Shown here piece after piece: positions 29,636 to 39,252 of a DNA stretch of 64,000 bases (its first letter is position 1; every line of letters begins with the position of its first letter). The notes below the pieces were generated by a model. That model did no database searches. It was not told the DNA's origin and saw only the letters and a program-made list of their open reading frames with translations. The translations under genes were made by a program, and so were the position numbers. The DNA comes from Pontibacter sp. SGAir0037 (GTDB lineage: Bacteria; Bacteroidota; Bacteroidia; Cytophagales; Hymenobacteraceae): assembly GCF_005491705.1 (NCBI RefSeq), contig NZ_CP028092.1, forward strand, positions 1,922,001-1,986,000. Direction: 5' to 3'.

Positions 29636-30637
29636 TTAAATCACCTGAAATCCGTGAACATAAGGGTCGTTGTCATCAAAGAAGATGTTGTTGTACCCTG
29701 TTACAATTGCCCAGCCTTCAATGCCAGGCAAGATGGCTGGCTTACCTGCCACTGTTGTTTCACCTTCTATAGTTCCTTTGAAAATTGAACCGATATAACT
29801 TTCGTGGATGAACTCCTGCCCCGGCTTGAGCAGCCCTTTTGCATACCACTGCGCCATACGTGCAGATGTACCCGTACCACATGGAGAGCGGTCTATTGCT
29901 TTATCGCCGTAAAATACTGCGTTTCGTGCCGTAGAAGTCGGCTGTAAAGTATCGCCTGTCCAGAGAATATGCGATAGCCCTTTTATAGTTGGGTTTTCGG
30001 GATGTACAAATGAGTACTTCTCGTTCATCCGCTCCCGGATTACACGGCTCCAGGCAATAAGCTTATCTGCTGTAAACTCCTGCAAGCCTGGAAAATTTTC
30101 CTGCGGATCGATAATACCGTAGAAATTACCACCGTAGGCCACGTCCAGCTTTAGTTCGCCCAGTTCAGGGCATTCTACTGTCAGGCCTTCTGCCTCCAGG
30201 TAGGAGGCCACATTGGTTAGCTTTACCGTTTTAATTTTGTCTCCATCTTGAGTATAGCTTACTTTAACTAATCCCGCAGGAGCCTCCAGGCGCAACTGGC
30301 CGGGAGTTTTAGGAGTGATCAGGCCTTCTTCCAGGGCAATAGTAACAGTTCCAATGGTACCATGACCACACATAGGCAAACAGCCACTGGTTTCAATATA
30401 TAGCACTGCTACATCGTTCTCAGGATCGTGTGGCGGGTACAGTATACTGCCCGACATCATATCATGGCCACGTGGCTCAAACATCAGCCCTCTTCTTATC
30501 CAGTCATATTCTCGCAGAAAATGCTGTCGTTTCTCGCTCATGTTCTCTCCCTGTAAAACAGGGCCACCTCCAGCTACCAGCCGAACCGGGTTGCCACAGG
30601 TATGGGCATCAATGCAGAAAAAAGTTTTTCTTGCCAT
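29636..30637 (-). CDS. 4-hydroxyproline 2-epimerase (proline racemase family)
   Basis: This 333-residue cytosolic enzyme has both catalytic cysteines: Cys90 in LPMCGHGTIG and Cys253 in DRSPCGTGTSARMA. The Cys/Cys pair marks epimerases/racemases, in contrast to the Cys/Thr pair of the 3-hydroxyproline dehydratases in the same family. It converts trans-4-hydroxy-L-proline into cis-4-hydroxy-D-proline, the first step of the pathway. It overlaps no gene but is packed tightly: 9 bp after the aldehyde dehydrogenase and 2 bp before the D-amino-acid dehydrogenase. Proline racemase is less likely given these partners. Confidence 0.93.
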   Translation of the reverse strand: MARKTFFCIDAHTCGNPVRLVAGGGPVLQGENMSEKRQHFLREYDWIRRGLMFEPRGHDMMSGSILYPPHDPENDVAVLYIETSGCLPMCGHGTIGTVTIALEEGLITPKTPGQLRLEAPAGLVKVSYTQDGDKIKTVKLTNVASYLEAEGLTVECPELGELKLDVAYGGNFYGIIDPQENFPGLQEFTADKLIAWSRVIRERMNEKYSFVHPENPTIKGLSHILWTGDTLQPTSTARNAVFYGDKAIDRSPCGTGTSARMAQWYAKGLLKPGQEFIHESYIGSIFKGTIEGETTVAGKPAILPGIEGWAIVTGYNNIFFDDNDPYVHGFQVI

Positions 30638-30646
30638 TTAGTATTT

Positions 30647-32101
30647 TTATAGGCTTTCTTGTGTTAGCTGGCCGTTTACTGTTCGCCAGATATGTAATGA
30701 ATTTTCGTCTTTTAACTCTTCAGGAAGCAGGACTTGCGGGGCTGCCTGGTAGGTTACAGGTCTTGCAAAGCGTTTTATGGCATACGTACCCACGGAGGTG
30801 CTTCGGCTATCTGTGGTAGCAGGAAAAGGACCTCCATGTGTCATGGCGTAGGAGACCTCTACCCCTGTAGGAACCCCCTCAAAAAGCAGGCGACCGCATT
30901 TGTCGCGAATAATAGCCACCAGATCAGCAGCTTTTGCCAGCTCTTCCGCCTCGCCCCACACGGTACAGGTTAATTGCCCCTGCAACTCACTTGCTGCCAG
31001 CTCCAGTTCTTCCAGGCTGGTATAGGTTACTATCAAGGTATAAGGGCCAAAGATTTCCTCCTGTAATGCCTTATCCTGTACCCATTGCCTCACGTTGGTT
31101 TTAGCCAGGGCTGCACCTGCTGTCAGTACATCTTCGTCGGGAGTTATAATTCGATCTACACTTTCACGCCCAGCCAGGTGTTTCAGGCTTTCATGGTAGT
31201 TGCTGCAGATGCGATCATTTAACATAGCAACTGCAGGGGCCTCGGCTAATTTATTGGATAGGGTTTGCAGAAAAGATTCTGCTGTCTCTGATTCAGGGAA
31301 AAACACGAGTCCGGGACATGTGCAAAATTGCCCCACACCAAGCAATACCGATTGTGCTACCTGTTCCGCCAGTTTAGGAGCATCGCTCCCTGCTTTTGCA
31401 GGTAAAACAAAAACAGGATTAATACTGCCCATTTCAGCATAAACAGGTATTGGCTGCTCCCGCTGGCAGGCTAAATCAAAAATGGCACGGCCTCCTTTAT
31501 AAGAGCCTGTAAAAGCAATGGCTTTGGCTTTCGGGTGCTTCACCAGGTCCTGTCCTGCTTCAATGCCGCCACTTACATGCTGAAAAACACCTTCTGGCAA
31601 CTCACAGGCTTGTAGAGCCTTTTCAATGGCTTTTGCCACCATCTGAGAAGTTTTAGGGTGCCCTGGATGCTCCTTATACACCACAGTACAACCGGCAGCT
31701 AATGCCGATGCTGTATCACCCCCTGCCGTAGAAAATGCAAGTGGAAAGTTACTGGCACCAAATACCACCACTGGACCCAGGGGTATCAACATCCGTCTGA
31801 GATCAGGACGGGGCAAAGGTGTTCGATCAGGCAAGGCAGTATCAATGGTGGCTTCTACCCAAGTGCCTTCTTCCAGCAAAGAAGCAAAAAGACGAAGCTG
31901 CCCGGTTGTTCTGCCCCGCTCGCCGGTAAGGCGCGCTAAGGGCAGATTTGACTCCTGGCTTGCTGTTTCCAGCAGTTTCTCTCCTAACTGCTCAACCTCG
32001 GTGGCTATCGCTCTTAAAAACTTAGCTTTCTCCGCAGCCGTTGTTTTTGAATAGGTTTTAAATGCTTCTTCTGCTTTATCGAATAATTCGTTGTAAGACA
32101 T
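30647..32101 (-). CDS. 2,5-dioxovalerate (alpha-ketoglutarate semialdehyde) dehydrogenase
   Basis: This is a 484-residue NADP-type aldehyde dehydrogenase. Its landmarks are FGASNFPLAFSTAGGDTASA (about 114 to 133), FTGSYKGGRAI near 198, general-base Glu223 in YAEMGSINP, and nucleophile Cys260 in GQFCTCPG. The pattern matches the dioxovalerate dehydrogenase subgroup rather than betaine- or succinate-semialdehyde enzymes. It performs the last step of hydroxyproline degradation, giving 2-oxoglutarate for the TCA cycle. It sits between the DapA-like deaminase (132 bp upstream) and the epimerase (9 bp downstream). Confidence 0.92.
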   Translation of the reverse strand: MSYNELFDKAEEAFKTYSKTTAAEKAKFLRAIATEVEQLGEKLLETASQESNLPLARLTGERGRTTGQLRLFASLLEEGTWVEATIDTALPDRTPLPRPDLRRMLIPLGPVVVFGASNFPLAFSTAGGDTASALAAGCTVVYKEHPGHPKTSQMVAKAIEKALQACELPEGVFQHVSGGIEAGQDLVKHPKAKAIAFTGSYKGGRAIFDLACQREQPIPVYAEMGSINPVFVLPAKAGSDAPKLAEQVAQSVLLGVGQFCTCPGLVFFPESETAESFLQTLSNKLAEAPAVAMLNDRICSNYHESLKHLAGRESVDRIITPDEDVLTAGAALAKTNVRQWVQDKALQEEIFGPYTLIVTYTSLEELELAASELQGQLTCTVWGEAEELAKAADLVAIIRDKCGRLLFEGVPTGVEVSYAMTHGGPFPATTDSRSTSVGTYAIKRFARPVTYQAAPQVLLPEELKDENSLHIWRTVNGQLTQESL

Positions 32102-32233
32102 GTTTAGCTAATTTGGGTAAATTGGTAATCCTATTGCTAACGAAAGTATAGCCATTTCTTGATAAAAGAGCAAACGTCTGGCATAAGGCAACAGGACAAA
32201 GGAAGAAATGGGCAAAAAGCTTTTGTGCTTATT

Positions 32234-33157
32234 TTAGACCAGATCGGCTACTTCCACCTCAGGAAGAACTGGTCTTTTTTGTAAGGCATTTTCAATAATA
32301 CCCAATACACGCTCACGTTCTTCGCCCTCTAAGGGCATTCTTGGCAGCCGCACTTGTTCTGTACCTAAACCCGTCATTAATTCAGCCAGCTTAATGTTCT
32401 GCACCAGTTTAGGATGCACATCCAGTTGCAATAGCGGATAAAACCAACGATTTATAGCAACTGCCTCGGCTATTCTGCCGGCTTTAACCAAACGGTAAAT
32501 AGCCACTGTTTCAGCAGGGAAAGCACATACCAGACCTGCTACCCAACCATCAGCACCTAGTACCAGACTTTCGAAAGCAATTGTATCAACACCACTCAGA
32601 ATCTTGAATCGGTCACCGAAGCGATTGATCATCTCCGTAACTCGGGAAGTTTCACGAGTTGATTCTTTCACCGCCTGGATATTAGCACACGCTGTCAATT
32701 CTTCAAACATATCCAATGTTACCTCAATACGGTAGTCAATCGGGTTGTTATAGATCATGATAGGCAAATCAGTTGATTTCGCAATAGCCTTGAAGTAAGC
32801 AACCGTTTCACTGGCATCTGCTTTATAACGCATTGGAGGAAGCAGCATTAAGCCGCTTACACCGTTCTTCTTAGCAGTAGCAGCTACTTCAATAGCTTTA
32901 GCGGTTGTTTGTTCGGCAATGTTTAAAATTACAGGTACACGGCCATCCACAAAAGCCACCGTCTGCCTAACCAGCTCAAATTTCTCTTCGTCGGATAAAG
33001 TACTCGCTTCGCCAAGTGTGCCCCCTAAAATAATTCCGTCAACACCTGCTGCAAGTTGAGCCTCAAGGTTAGCTACAAAAGCCGGAATATCAAGTTCATC
33101 TTCTGCTGTGAACTTTGTGGTTACTGCCGGGAAAACTCCCTCCCATTTTACACTCAT
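32234..33157 (-). CDS. DapA-family lyase, probable 1-pyrroline-4-hydroxy-2-carboxylate deaminase
   Basis: This is a 307-residue TIM-barrel protein of the dihydrodipicolinate synthase/N-acetylneuraminate lyase family. It has GGTLGEASTLSDEE (about 45 to 58), Tyr136 in IYNNP and the Schiff-base lysine Lys164 in IQAVKEST. In hydroxyproline pathways a member of this family deaminates and dehydrates 1-pyrroline-4-hydroxy-2-carboxylate to 2,5-dioxovalerate. It is the first gene of the operon whose other three members complete that pathway, so I assign this role instead of lysine biosynthesis. The shared box site F lies about 97 bp upstream. Confidence 0.9.
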   Translation of the reverse strand: MSVKWEGVFPAVTTKFTAEDELDIPAFVANLEAQLAAGVDGIILGGTLGEASTLSDEEKFELVRQTVAFVDGRVPVILNIAEQTTAKAIEVAATAKKNGVSGLMLLPPMRYKADASETVAYFKAIAKSTDLPIMIYNNPIDYRIEVTLDMFEELTACANIQAVKESTRETSRVTEMINRFGDRFKILSGVDTIAFESLVLGADGWVAGLVCAFPAETVAIYRLVKAGRIAEAVAINRWFYPLLQLDVHPKLVQNIKLAELMTGLGTEQVRLPRMPLEGEERERVLGIIENALQKRPVLPEVEVADLV

Positions 33158-33253
33158 AAATTTGTTATCTTTTAGTTGTGAATCAATCTAATAACTCTTA
33201 CTACCATGGAGCAAAACTAATGCATGAGCTGCTTTAGAAATTTCAGTATTCAA

Positions 33254-33278
33254 CCAAATCATGATACTATACTACCTT
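33254..33278 (-). promoter_or_regulatory. Shared regulatory box, site F
   Basis: The plus strand reads CCAAATCATGATACTATACT followed by ACCTT. Together with its left flank, 33241..33280 matches 41781..41820 (site H) at 36 of 40 positions. It lies 97 bp before the deaminase gene, the likely control point of the hydroxyproline operon. Confidence 0.68.
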
Positions 33279-33377
33279 CTATTATAAAGCATATTCTTAT
33301 ACATGGTTAAAATAAGAACAACTCATTCTTTTAACTATCTATACATTAAAGTTGTAAACGAGTTGGTATGCTTTAGT

Positions 33378-35714
33378 CTACTTTGTCATACCTATCGCTC
33401 CGCCCGTAGCTCTGGCAGGGCTATCTGAATTTTCCCATGCTGGCGGATCTATACTGAGAAGGTGTTTTACAAAGAAGTCCCGGCGCTTGCGTTCGCCATA
33501 ATCTCCGCCTGAAGAATGCCCCATACCCGGCACCATCAGGAAATCAAAATTTTTATTGGCTTTGATCAATGCGTTCACCACCTGAAGCGTAGAAGCAGGA
33601 TCTACATTATCATCCAGCTCCCCCAGGATCAGCATTAATTTCCCTTGCAGCTTGTGGGCGTTTACCACGTTTGAAGACTCGGCATAGTGGGGTCCAATTT
33701 TACCCATCCACTGCTCGTTCCACCAGATTTTATCCATGCGGTTATCATGGCAACCAGCTGAAGAAACAGCCACTTTGTAAAACTCAGGGTGAAAAAGCAG
33801 AGCTCCTGCTGAACTCTGCCCTCCAGCAGATGTTCCAAAAATCCCTACACGATTCAGATCCAGGTAGGAGTATTTTTGCGCAGCCGCTTTCATCCAGGCA
33901 ATTCGGTCTGGAAAGCCGCCATCCTTCAGGTTTTTCCAGCACACATCATGAAAAGCCTTGGATCGGTTTGATGTACCCATGCCATCCATCTGCACCACTA
34001 CAAAACCTAGCTCTGCCAGTTCATGCATAAATCGGGAGTTAGGATTATAGGTCTTTGGCACAAAAGAACTGTGGGGACCTGCGTAAATGTACTCAATCAC
34101 AGGGTACTGCTTGGCGGGATCAAAATTTGATGGCCTTACAATTATTCCCCAAATATCTGTTTTACCATCTCTGCCTTTTGCAGTAAACACTTCAGGTGCT
34201 TTCCATCCAGCTGCCAACAATGCCGTTGCATCCGCCTGCTCTAACTCCATCACTATCTTCCCGTCTGCGGCACTGCGCAACACTGTGGTTGGAGGCAGGT
34301 CTACTTTAGAATAAGTATCTACAAAATAGGTAAAATCCGGTGAAAAGACAGCTTTATGGTTGGCGTCTTCCGTTGTAAGGGCAGTCAAACCGGTACCGTC
34401 GAAGTTCACGCTGTAGTATTGGATCAGGTAAGGATCCTGCCCCTGCTCTTTGCCACTTCCCTCCAATATGATTTTCCGCTTGAGTTCATCTACGTGCACC
34501 ACCCGCCGCACCACCCATTCACCTTTTGTTATCTGGCTCTTCACCTTGCCCGTAGTCCCATCGTAGAGGTACAGGTGGTTCCAGCCGTCTCGCTCCGAAG
34601 CCCAGATGATCTCCTTGCCGTCTGCCACATCGTAGCGGTACTTTTTGCCGCTGTAGTCGATGAAGGTTTTGCTCTCTTCGCTTATCAACTCTTTCACCTT
34701 GCCAGTCGAGGCTTCCACCTCCAGCACTCTATAGGCCTGGTGACCCCGCTGGTTATACTCGAAGGTAAAGCCGCGGCTGTCTTTGCGCCACACCGGGTAG
34801 GTCAGGTTGTATTGGTCTTCCAGCAGAGAGGCATCGACATCAAGCTGTTTCTTGTCCTCTACCAGAAATAACTGAGGTGCGCGCTGCGGCAGTGCATCGC
34901 CCGGCTTCAGGTAGTTCCGAGAGTGCAGTTTGGGCTGAAGCTGATCCTCCGGAGAAGATTCCACAAAGTAGATCAGGTGTTCTTTGTTAGGCCGCACCTT
35001 ATTGGTTGCCAGTTTTTTTGAATCTGGCGACCAGGAAAAAAACGACGAGTAATACTCCCCCTCAGAGCCATCATAACTCAACTGGTACTCTTCTTCCCCG
35101 GATGCGTTATCTTTGATGTAAACATTAAAATTTTTGATAAAAGCTAGCCATTTACCATCCGGAGAAACGACAGGTTTGTTATTTAGCTCATTCGCTCCAG
35201 CTCCCCAATATCTATTAGGTCTCTCTTTGGGCTCTACCTTTCCCTTGTCTACTAGTTTACTTGTGCTGAGTATATATTGCCAGCGTTTATCATCATATTC
35301 AAATTCTAACATCTTACCGCCTTCCAAAAATTCGATAGTAGAAAAAGGCAGGTTATAAGGTTCTACTGGCTTACCTGATGCCGTAGCTAATCCTTTTGCC
35401 AGCTTTGCCTGGTCGAATGCCGGTTTACGAGTTTGTTTGTCCGCATCAACAAGCACAAATTCTTTGCCCTGAGGTGTGTTATTTATATACCAGAACTTAT
35501 TTTCTTTCTCCAGCCACTGAAAGGCATATGGGGTGTTAAATACTTTCCCCTCCACTTTCTTTTTGAATGATTCGGCCCGGAGGTAATCTTCTTTAGTACC
35601 CTGAGCCCATAACAGGCTCGGAAAAAGAATAAGCAGAAATAAGACAAAAAGATGTTGGTTGGTACCTCCCTTGCCTGAACAAGAGCCGACACCTGCATTT
35701 GGAATCGCAGCCAT
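33378..35714 (-). CDS. S9 family peptidase (DPP-like), copy 2
   Basis: This is a complete 778-residue protein. A hydrophobic signal segment (about 20 to 38, ending LLWAQ) is followed by a DPPIV-type propeller (about 60 to 500) and an alpha/beta-hydrolase domain with GIFGTSAGG (Ser629), GELDDNVD (Asp701/702) and PGMGHSSGG (His733). The double-glutamate motif of DPP IV is absent, so it may have a different dipeptide preference or use blocked substrates. The N-terminus is longer and less ordered than usual (residues 1 to 19, Gly/Ser-rich); an internal start is possible. Its middle is nearly identical to copy 1. Shared box site G is 70 bp upstream. Confidence 0.93.
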   Translation of the reverse strand: MAAIPNAGVGSCSGKGGTNQHLFVLFLLILFPSLLWAQGTKEDYLRAESFKKKVEGKVFNTPYAFQWLEKENKFWYINNTPQGKEFVLVDADKQTRKPAFDQAKLAKGLATASGKPVEPYNLPFSTIEFLEGGKMLEFEYDDKRWQYILSTSKLVDKGKVEPKERPNRYWGAGANELNNKPVVSPDGKWLAFIKNFNVYIKDNASGEEEYQLSYDGSEGEYYSSFFSWSPDSKKLATNKVRPNKEHLIYFVESSPEDQLQPKLHSRNYLKPGDALPQRAPQLFLVEDKKQLDVDASLLEDQYNLTYPVWRKDSRGFTFEYNQRGHQAYRVLEVEASTGKVKELISEESKTFIDYSGKKYRYDVADGKEIIWASERDGWNHLYLYDGTTGKVKSQITKGEWVVRRVVHVDELKRKIILEGSGKEQGQDPYLIQYYSVNFDGTGLTALTTEDANHKAVFSPDFTYFVDTYSKVDLPPTTVLRSAADGKIVMELEQADATALLAAGWKAPEVFTAKGRDGKTDIWGIIVRPSNFDPAKQYPVIEYIYAGPHSSFVPKTYNPNSRFMHELAELGFVVVQMDGMGTSNRSKAFHDVCWKNLKDGGFPDRIAWMKAAAQKYSYLDLNRVGIFGTSAGGQSSAGALLFHPEFYKVAVSSAGCHDNRMDKIWWNEQWMGKIGPHYAESSNVVNAHKLQGKLMLILGELDDNVDPASTLQVVNALIKANKNFDFLMVPGMGHSSGGDYGERKRRDFFVKHLLSIDPPAWENSDSPARATGGAIGMTK
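34062..35167. repeat. Near-identical 1.1-kb repeat, copy 2 (inside S9 peptidase gene)
   Basis: This is the partner of 95..1200 in the same orientation, 34 kb apart. The identity ends abruptly at about 35160 (ATCCGGAGAAACGACAGG versus ATCTGGAGAAGGAACAGA) and fades before 34062. Direct repeats of this length could recombine and delete or duplicate the whole island between them. Confidence 0.9.
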
Positions 35715-35783
35715 GATGAATGTTGTGATTGTTAGACATGAGCAAGATGCATTTATAATCTAATAAACTCCTTCAACATGTTA

Positions 35784-35808
35784 GCACATTGTAATACTAT
35801 ATTAACCT
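35784..35808 (-). promoter_or_regulatory. Shared regulatory box, site G
   Basis: The plus strand reads GCACATTGTAATACTATATT followed by AACCT. It is closest to sites A and B (TAATACTATATTAAC). It lies 70 bp upstream of the S9 peptidase copy 2 and just downstream of the terminator of the preceding M1 peptidase gene. Confidence 0.6.
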
Positions 35809-35871
35809 TGTTTCCATTTTGCCGTGAAAAGCGATTCCTGGAGAATAACATACTGTATTGTTTACAAATGC

Positions 35872-35916
35872 AGAAGTCCCACTCAATGCGAACAGACAAT
35901 TGAATGAGACTTCTTT
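35872..35916 (-). terminator. Hairpin terminator after the M1 peptidase gene
   Basis: The arms AGAAGTCCCACTCAAT (35872..35887) and ATTGAATGAGACTTCT (beginning at about 35898) form a 16-bp stem with two G-U wobble pairs in the minus-strand RNA. It starts about 20 bp after the stop codon at 35933, so it should close the GH127, M24, M1 transcription unit. Confidence 0.6.
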
Positions 35917-35932
35917 TAGGCAGCCGTATATG

Positions 35933-37588
35933 CTACTGTACTGGCAAGGACCCCGCCTCTACATAAAAATTTGGATCTACCTTAACAGAGGCATTCTTCT
36001 TTAGTCCTTTCATTTCTTTCCAGGTCGTGGTTGGCTCCAGCCACTTCTCTTTTCCATCCACAAACACCTTCACAGGCATATCGAAATTTTTCACGCTGTT
36101 ACTCCACCTGTAAGAAAGCTTGCTTCCTGTTACTTTATACTCCAGTTTAGGAATTCGCACATCGCGCAGGTACTGGTCGAAAACAGGTGCCAGGTTACGG
36201 CCAACCTGCTGACTTAAATAGTCCTCAATCTGTTGTGTAGTAACCGTCTGGTGATAAAACTCCTTGTTCATGCCTCGAAGTATATTTCGCCACTTCTCGT
36301 CATTGTTCACAATCTGGCGAAGGGTGTGCAACATGTTTCCACCCTTCGGATACATATCGCCAGAGCCTCTTTGATTTACATCATACACCCCGATAATAGG
36401 AATATCGTTGCGGATACCCTGCCTTGTTCCAATTACATAGGCACTACTGGCTTCCTTACCATAATGGTAGTCCAGGAAAAGATTTTCAGAGTAATTGGTA
36501 AAGCTTTCGTGAATCCACATGTCAGCAATATCTTTATAGGTAATGTTGTTGGCAAACCATTCATGACCAGATTCATGGATAATAATAAAATCAAATTTAA
36601 GTCCCCATCCGGAGCCACTTCCATCTCTGCCTCTGTAGCCGTTCTGGTACCCATTCCCATAAGTTACAGCACTTTGATGCTCCATGCCCAGATATGGCAC
36701 TTCTATTAATTTATAACCATCCTCATAAAAAGGATAAGGCCCAAACCAATGCTCAAAAGCTTGCAGCATACGTGGCGCATCTTTGAACTGTTCTTTGGCT
36801 TTATCCAGGTTTTCCTTCAGTACATAGTAATCACAGTCTAAGGTACCTTTTTCGCCCTGGTACTTTTCAGAAAAGTGAGCATAGTCTGCAATGCTGATGT
36901 TCACGCCGTAGTTATTGATAGGGTTAGCAACAAACCAGTGGTAGGTTTTAGTTTTATCGTTATGCTGCTCCACCTTCCTCAGCTTTCCGTTGGAAACATC
37001 CATCAGGTGCTCAGGCACTCGCACACTTATCTGCATGCTATCCGGCTCATCGTACATGTGGTCTTTGCAGGGCCACCACATGCTGGCTCCATCACCTTGA
37101 TTTGAATTGGCTATAAACGGATTTCCTTTTGCATCCTTCTTCCAGGTGATTCCGCCACTCCAGGGTGGGTTCTTGCTGACAGCAGGTTTTCCATTGTAGT
37201 ATACATCAACCTGATTTAAAGCACCTGCTTGCTGACTTTCTTCGAGCTGCACAAAAAAGGCATTTCCTTCTCTTTTAAACTTTAACTCCTTCCCGTTTTG
37301 CACCACCTTTTCAAGCTTCATGGGCTCCTGCAAATCTACCTGCATGACCTGCTTTGGCTGAAGCACTTTGTATTGAATCGTATTTACTCCCCCAATGGTG
37401 CTGTCAGCGGGATTTACCCGAATGTTAAGATGATAATAGGTTAAGTCCCACCACGCGCGCTCAGGAGTGACAGCACCACGAAGTGAATCCTGCCTGGAAA
37501 AAGTTTTATTCTGGGCTACTGCGCCAATACCACAAAGTAAAACTATGGTTAATATAAAAAGGCAGGACCAGCTATTCTTATAGGACAT
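35933..37588 (-). CDS. M1 family metallopeptidase
   Basis: This 551-residue exported enzyme (signal ending near 25, AVAQ) has the M1 layout. An N-terminal beta domain is followed by the exopeptidase-type loop LGMEHQSAVTYGNGY (in place of GAMEN). The zinc motif HESGHEW has its third ligand Glu 18 residues after the second His, in WIHESFTNY. A glycine-rich insertion (NGYRGRDGSGSGWG) lies between these motifs. M1 enzymes remove N-terminal residues from peptides. It is the last gene of the unit with the Xaa-Pro aminopeptidase and GH127 genes, followed by a terminator. Confidence 0.92.
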   Translation of the reverse strand: MSYKNSWSCLFILTIVLLCGIGAVAQNKTFSRQDSLRGAVTPERAWWDLTYYHLNIRVNPADSTIGGVNTIQYKVLQPKQVMQVDLQEPMKLEKVVQNGKELKFKREGNAFFVQLEESQQAGALNQVDVYYNGKPAVSKNPPWSGGITWKKDAKGNPFIANSNQGDGASMWWPCKDHMYDEPDSMQISVRVPEHLMDVSNGKLRKVEQHNDKTKTYHWFVANPINNYGVNISIADYAHFSEKYQGEKGTLDCDYYVLKENLDKAKEQFKDAPRMLQAFEHWFGPYPFYEDGYKLIEVPYLGMEHQSAVTYGNGYQNGYRGRDGSGSGWGLKFDFIIIHESGHEWFANNITYKDIADMWIHESFTNYSENLFLDYHYGKEASSAYVIGTRQGIRNDIPIIGVYDVNQRGSGDMYPKGGNMLHTLRQIVNNDEKWRNILRGMNKEFYHQTVTTQQIEDYLSQQVGRNLAPVFDQYLRDVRIPKLEYKVTGSKLSYRWSNSVKNFDMPVKVFVDGKEKWLEPTTTWKEMKGLKKNASVKVDPNFYVEAGSLPVQ

Positions 37589-37785
37589 GGTTTATTGGAA
37601 TTAAGAATTAAGATTTAAGAATTAGAAATTATGAATTAGATCGATCATTTCGCCACGTAATTAATAGCCAGAGAAGAGCACATTTTGTAAGATGTCTTGC
37701 AACTTTTCAGCTAGGCTGTCATTAACCTTTAAAGCGAACTTCTAAGACAAACGTTGCTTGTTTTCTGTTTTATATGATGCAGGAA

Positions 37786-39171
37786 TTAAACTCTGAGTTC
37801 TTCTATAGCATCAGCAGTTTTAGGCAACGGCTTACCTATTACAACACCTTTTTCCTCGTTTATAAGGTAATCTTCCTCTATGCGAATGCCTCCAAAATCT
37901 TTATAGGTTGCAACTTTATCATAGTTGATAAAATCAGCATACTTTTTCTCAGCAGACCACCTATCTATGAGTTCCGGAATAAAGTACAAGCCTGGTTCCA
38001 CTGTTAAAACAAATCCTGGTTCAAGCGAACGGCCCAGGCGCAACGATTTAAGGCCAAATTGTGTGCTTTTTTTTAAGGATTCTGTGTATCCTACATACTC
38101 CTCTCCCAGGTCTTCCATATCATGTGTATCCAGTCCTAGCATATGCCCTAAGCCACAGGGAAAGAACAATGCATGTGCACCTTGCTCTACTGCCTCCTTT
38201 GCATCGCCTCGCATCAGCCCTATCTGCTTAAGTCCCTCTACCAGTTTCTCGCAGGCACCTGTATGCACATCTTTGAATAATATACCAGGCTTTAACAAAC
38301 TTGCTGCGCCTTCATAGGCACTTAACACGATCTCATATACTTCGCGTTGCCGCTGCGAAAAGGTATTGCCTACAGGAAACGTTCTGGTAAGGTCGCCTGC
38401 ATAGTGCATAGGCGACTCAGCCCCACAATCGCACAATACCATCAGTCCTTTTTGCAAAACAGTAGCACTGTAGTGGTTATGCAGGGTTTGCCCATTTACG
38501 GTTAAAATAGAAGAGAAAGCCATTTGTACATTTTCTGAGATGGCTACCTCCTGCACCATTGCCGCTACCTGCGCCTCCGTCATCCCTTCCTGCGCGGCTT
38601 TAATGGCTTTTAACTGCATAGCAACCGTAATATTTACCGCCTTTTCAATCTCACGTACCTCTAGTTGCGATTTAATGGAACGTTGCGCTACTATCGCTTT
38701 AATAAGAGTTACTGAAGCATTTTCTTTAACAGCACGTGGTGCCACTTGTAGCCAGGTACTTAACTTCAGTAGATTCTCAGGCCTGTAAGGCGGCAGATAG
38801 TGCACCTTTTGCTGACTCGCCACTACTCTTTCTAAAAATACAGGCAAAGAACTATATGGCTGCACAGTTGAAACACCTGTTTTAAAGGCTTCTTCTTTTA
38901 AAGAAACCTGTGTTCCGTTCCAGACAATGTCATCTACTGTTGCTTCGTCTCCGAATACTAATTCATTTCCACTATCACTATCAATTACTGCCGCAAGACC
39001 AGGTCTGTCAAGTCCAAAGAAATACAGAAAAGAACTATCCTGGCGGAATGGGTACCAGTTGTCTTTATAGTTCATGCTGCTTTCTTCGTTGCCAAGGAGC
39101 AGAATAATTCCATTGCCAACCTGTTTCCGGAGTTGCTCCCTCCGCTTTATATAAACTTCTTTATCAAACAT
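37786..39171 (-). CDS. pepP: Xaa-Pro aminopeptidase (aminopeptidase P, M24B)
   Basis: This 461-residue cytosolic enzyme has no signal peptide. The N-terminal half is a creatinase-like domain (AMP_N). The C-terminal pita-bread fold supplies all five metal ligands: CDCGAESPMHYAGDLTRTFP (two Asp), GLGHMLGLDTHD (His), LTVEPGLYF (Glu) and GGIRIEEDYL (Glu). It releases the N-terminal residue from Xaa-Pro peptides and plausibly Xaa-Hyp. It stands between GH127 (81 bp) and M1 (197 bp), a placement that ties glycan removal to proline-rich peptide breakdown. Confidence 0.93.
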   Translation of the reverse strand: MFDKEVYIKRREQLRKQVGNGIILLLGNEESSMNYKDNWYPFRQDSSFLYFFGLDRPGLAAVIDSDSGNELVFGDEATVDDIVWNGTQVSLKEEAFKTGVSTVQPYSSLPVFLERVVASQQKVHYLPPYRPENLLKLSTWLQVAPRAVKENASVTLIKAIVAQRSIKSQLEVREIEKAVNITVAMQLKAIKAAQEGMTEAQVAAMVQEVAISENVQMAFSSILTVNGQTLHNHYSATVLQKGLMVLCDCGAESPMHYAGDLTRTFPVGNTFSQRQREVYEIVLSAYEGAASLLKPGILFKDVHTGACEKLVEGLKQIGLMRGDAKEAVEQGAHALFFPCGLGHMLGLDTHDMEDLGEEYVGYTESLKKSTQFGLKSLRLGRSLEPGFVLTVEPGLYFIPELIDRWSAEKKYADFINYDKVATYKDFGGIRIEEDYLINEEKGVVIGKPLPKTADAIEELRV

Positions 39172-39252
39172 AAGAGTGAAAGGCCATATGTACCTCTAGA
39201 CAAAGTACAGCACTTATAATTTTAAATCATATTTATTAATGAACCCAAACGA

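Noticed and set aside
32234..33157. Dihydrodipicolinate synthase (lysine biosynthesis)
   Set aside because: The fold matches, but the gene heads the hydroxyproline operon and no other lysine genes are near.
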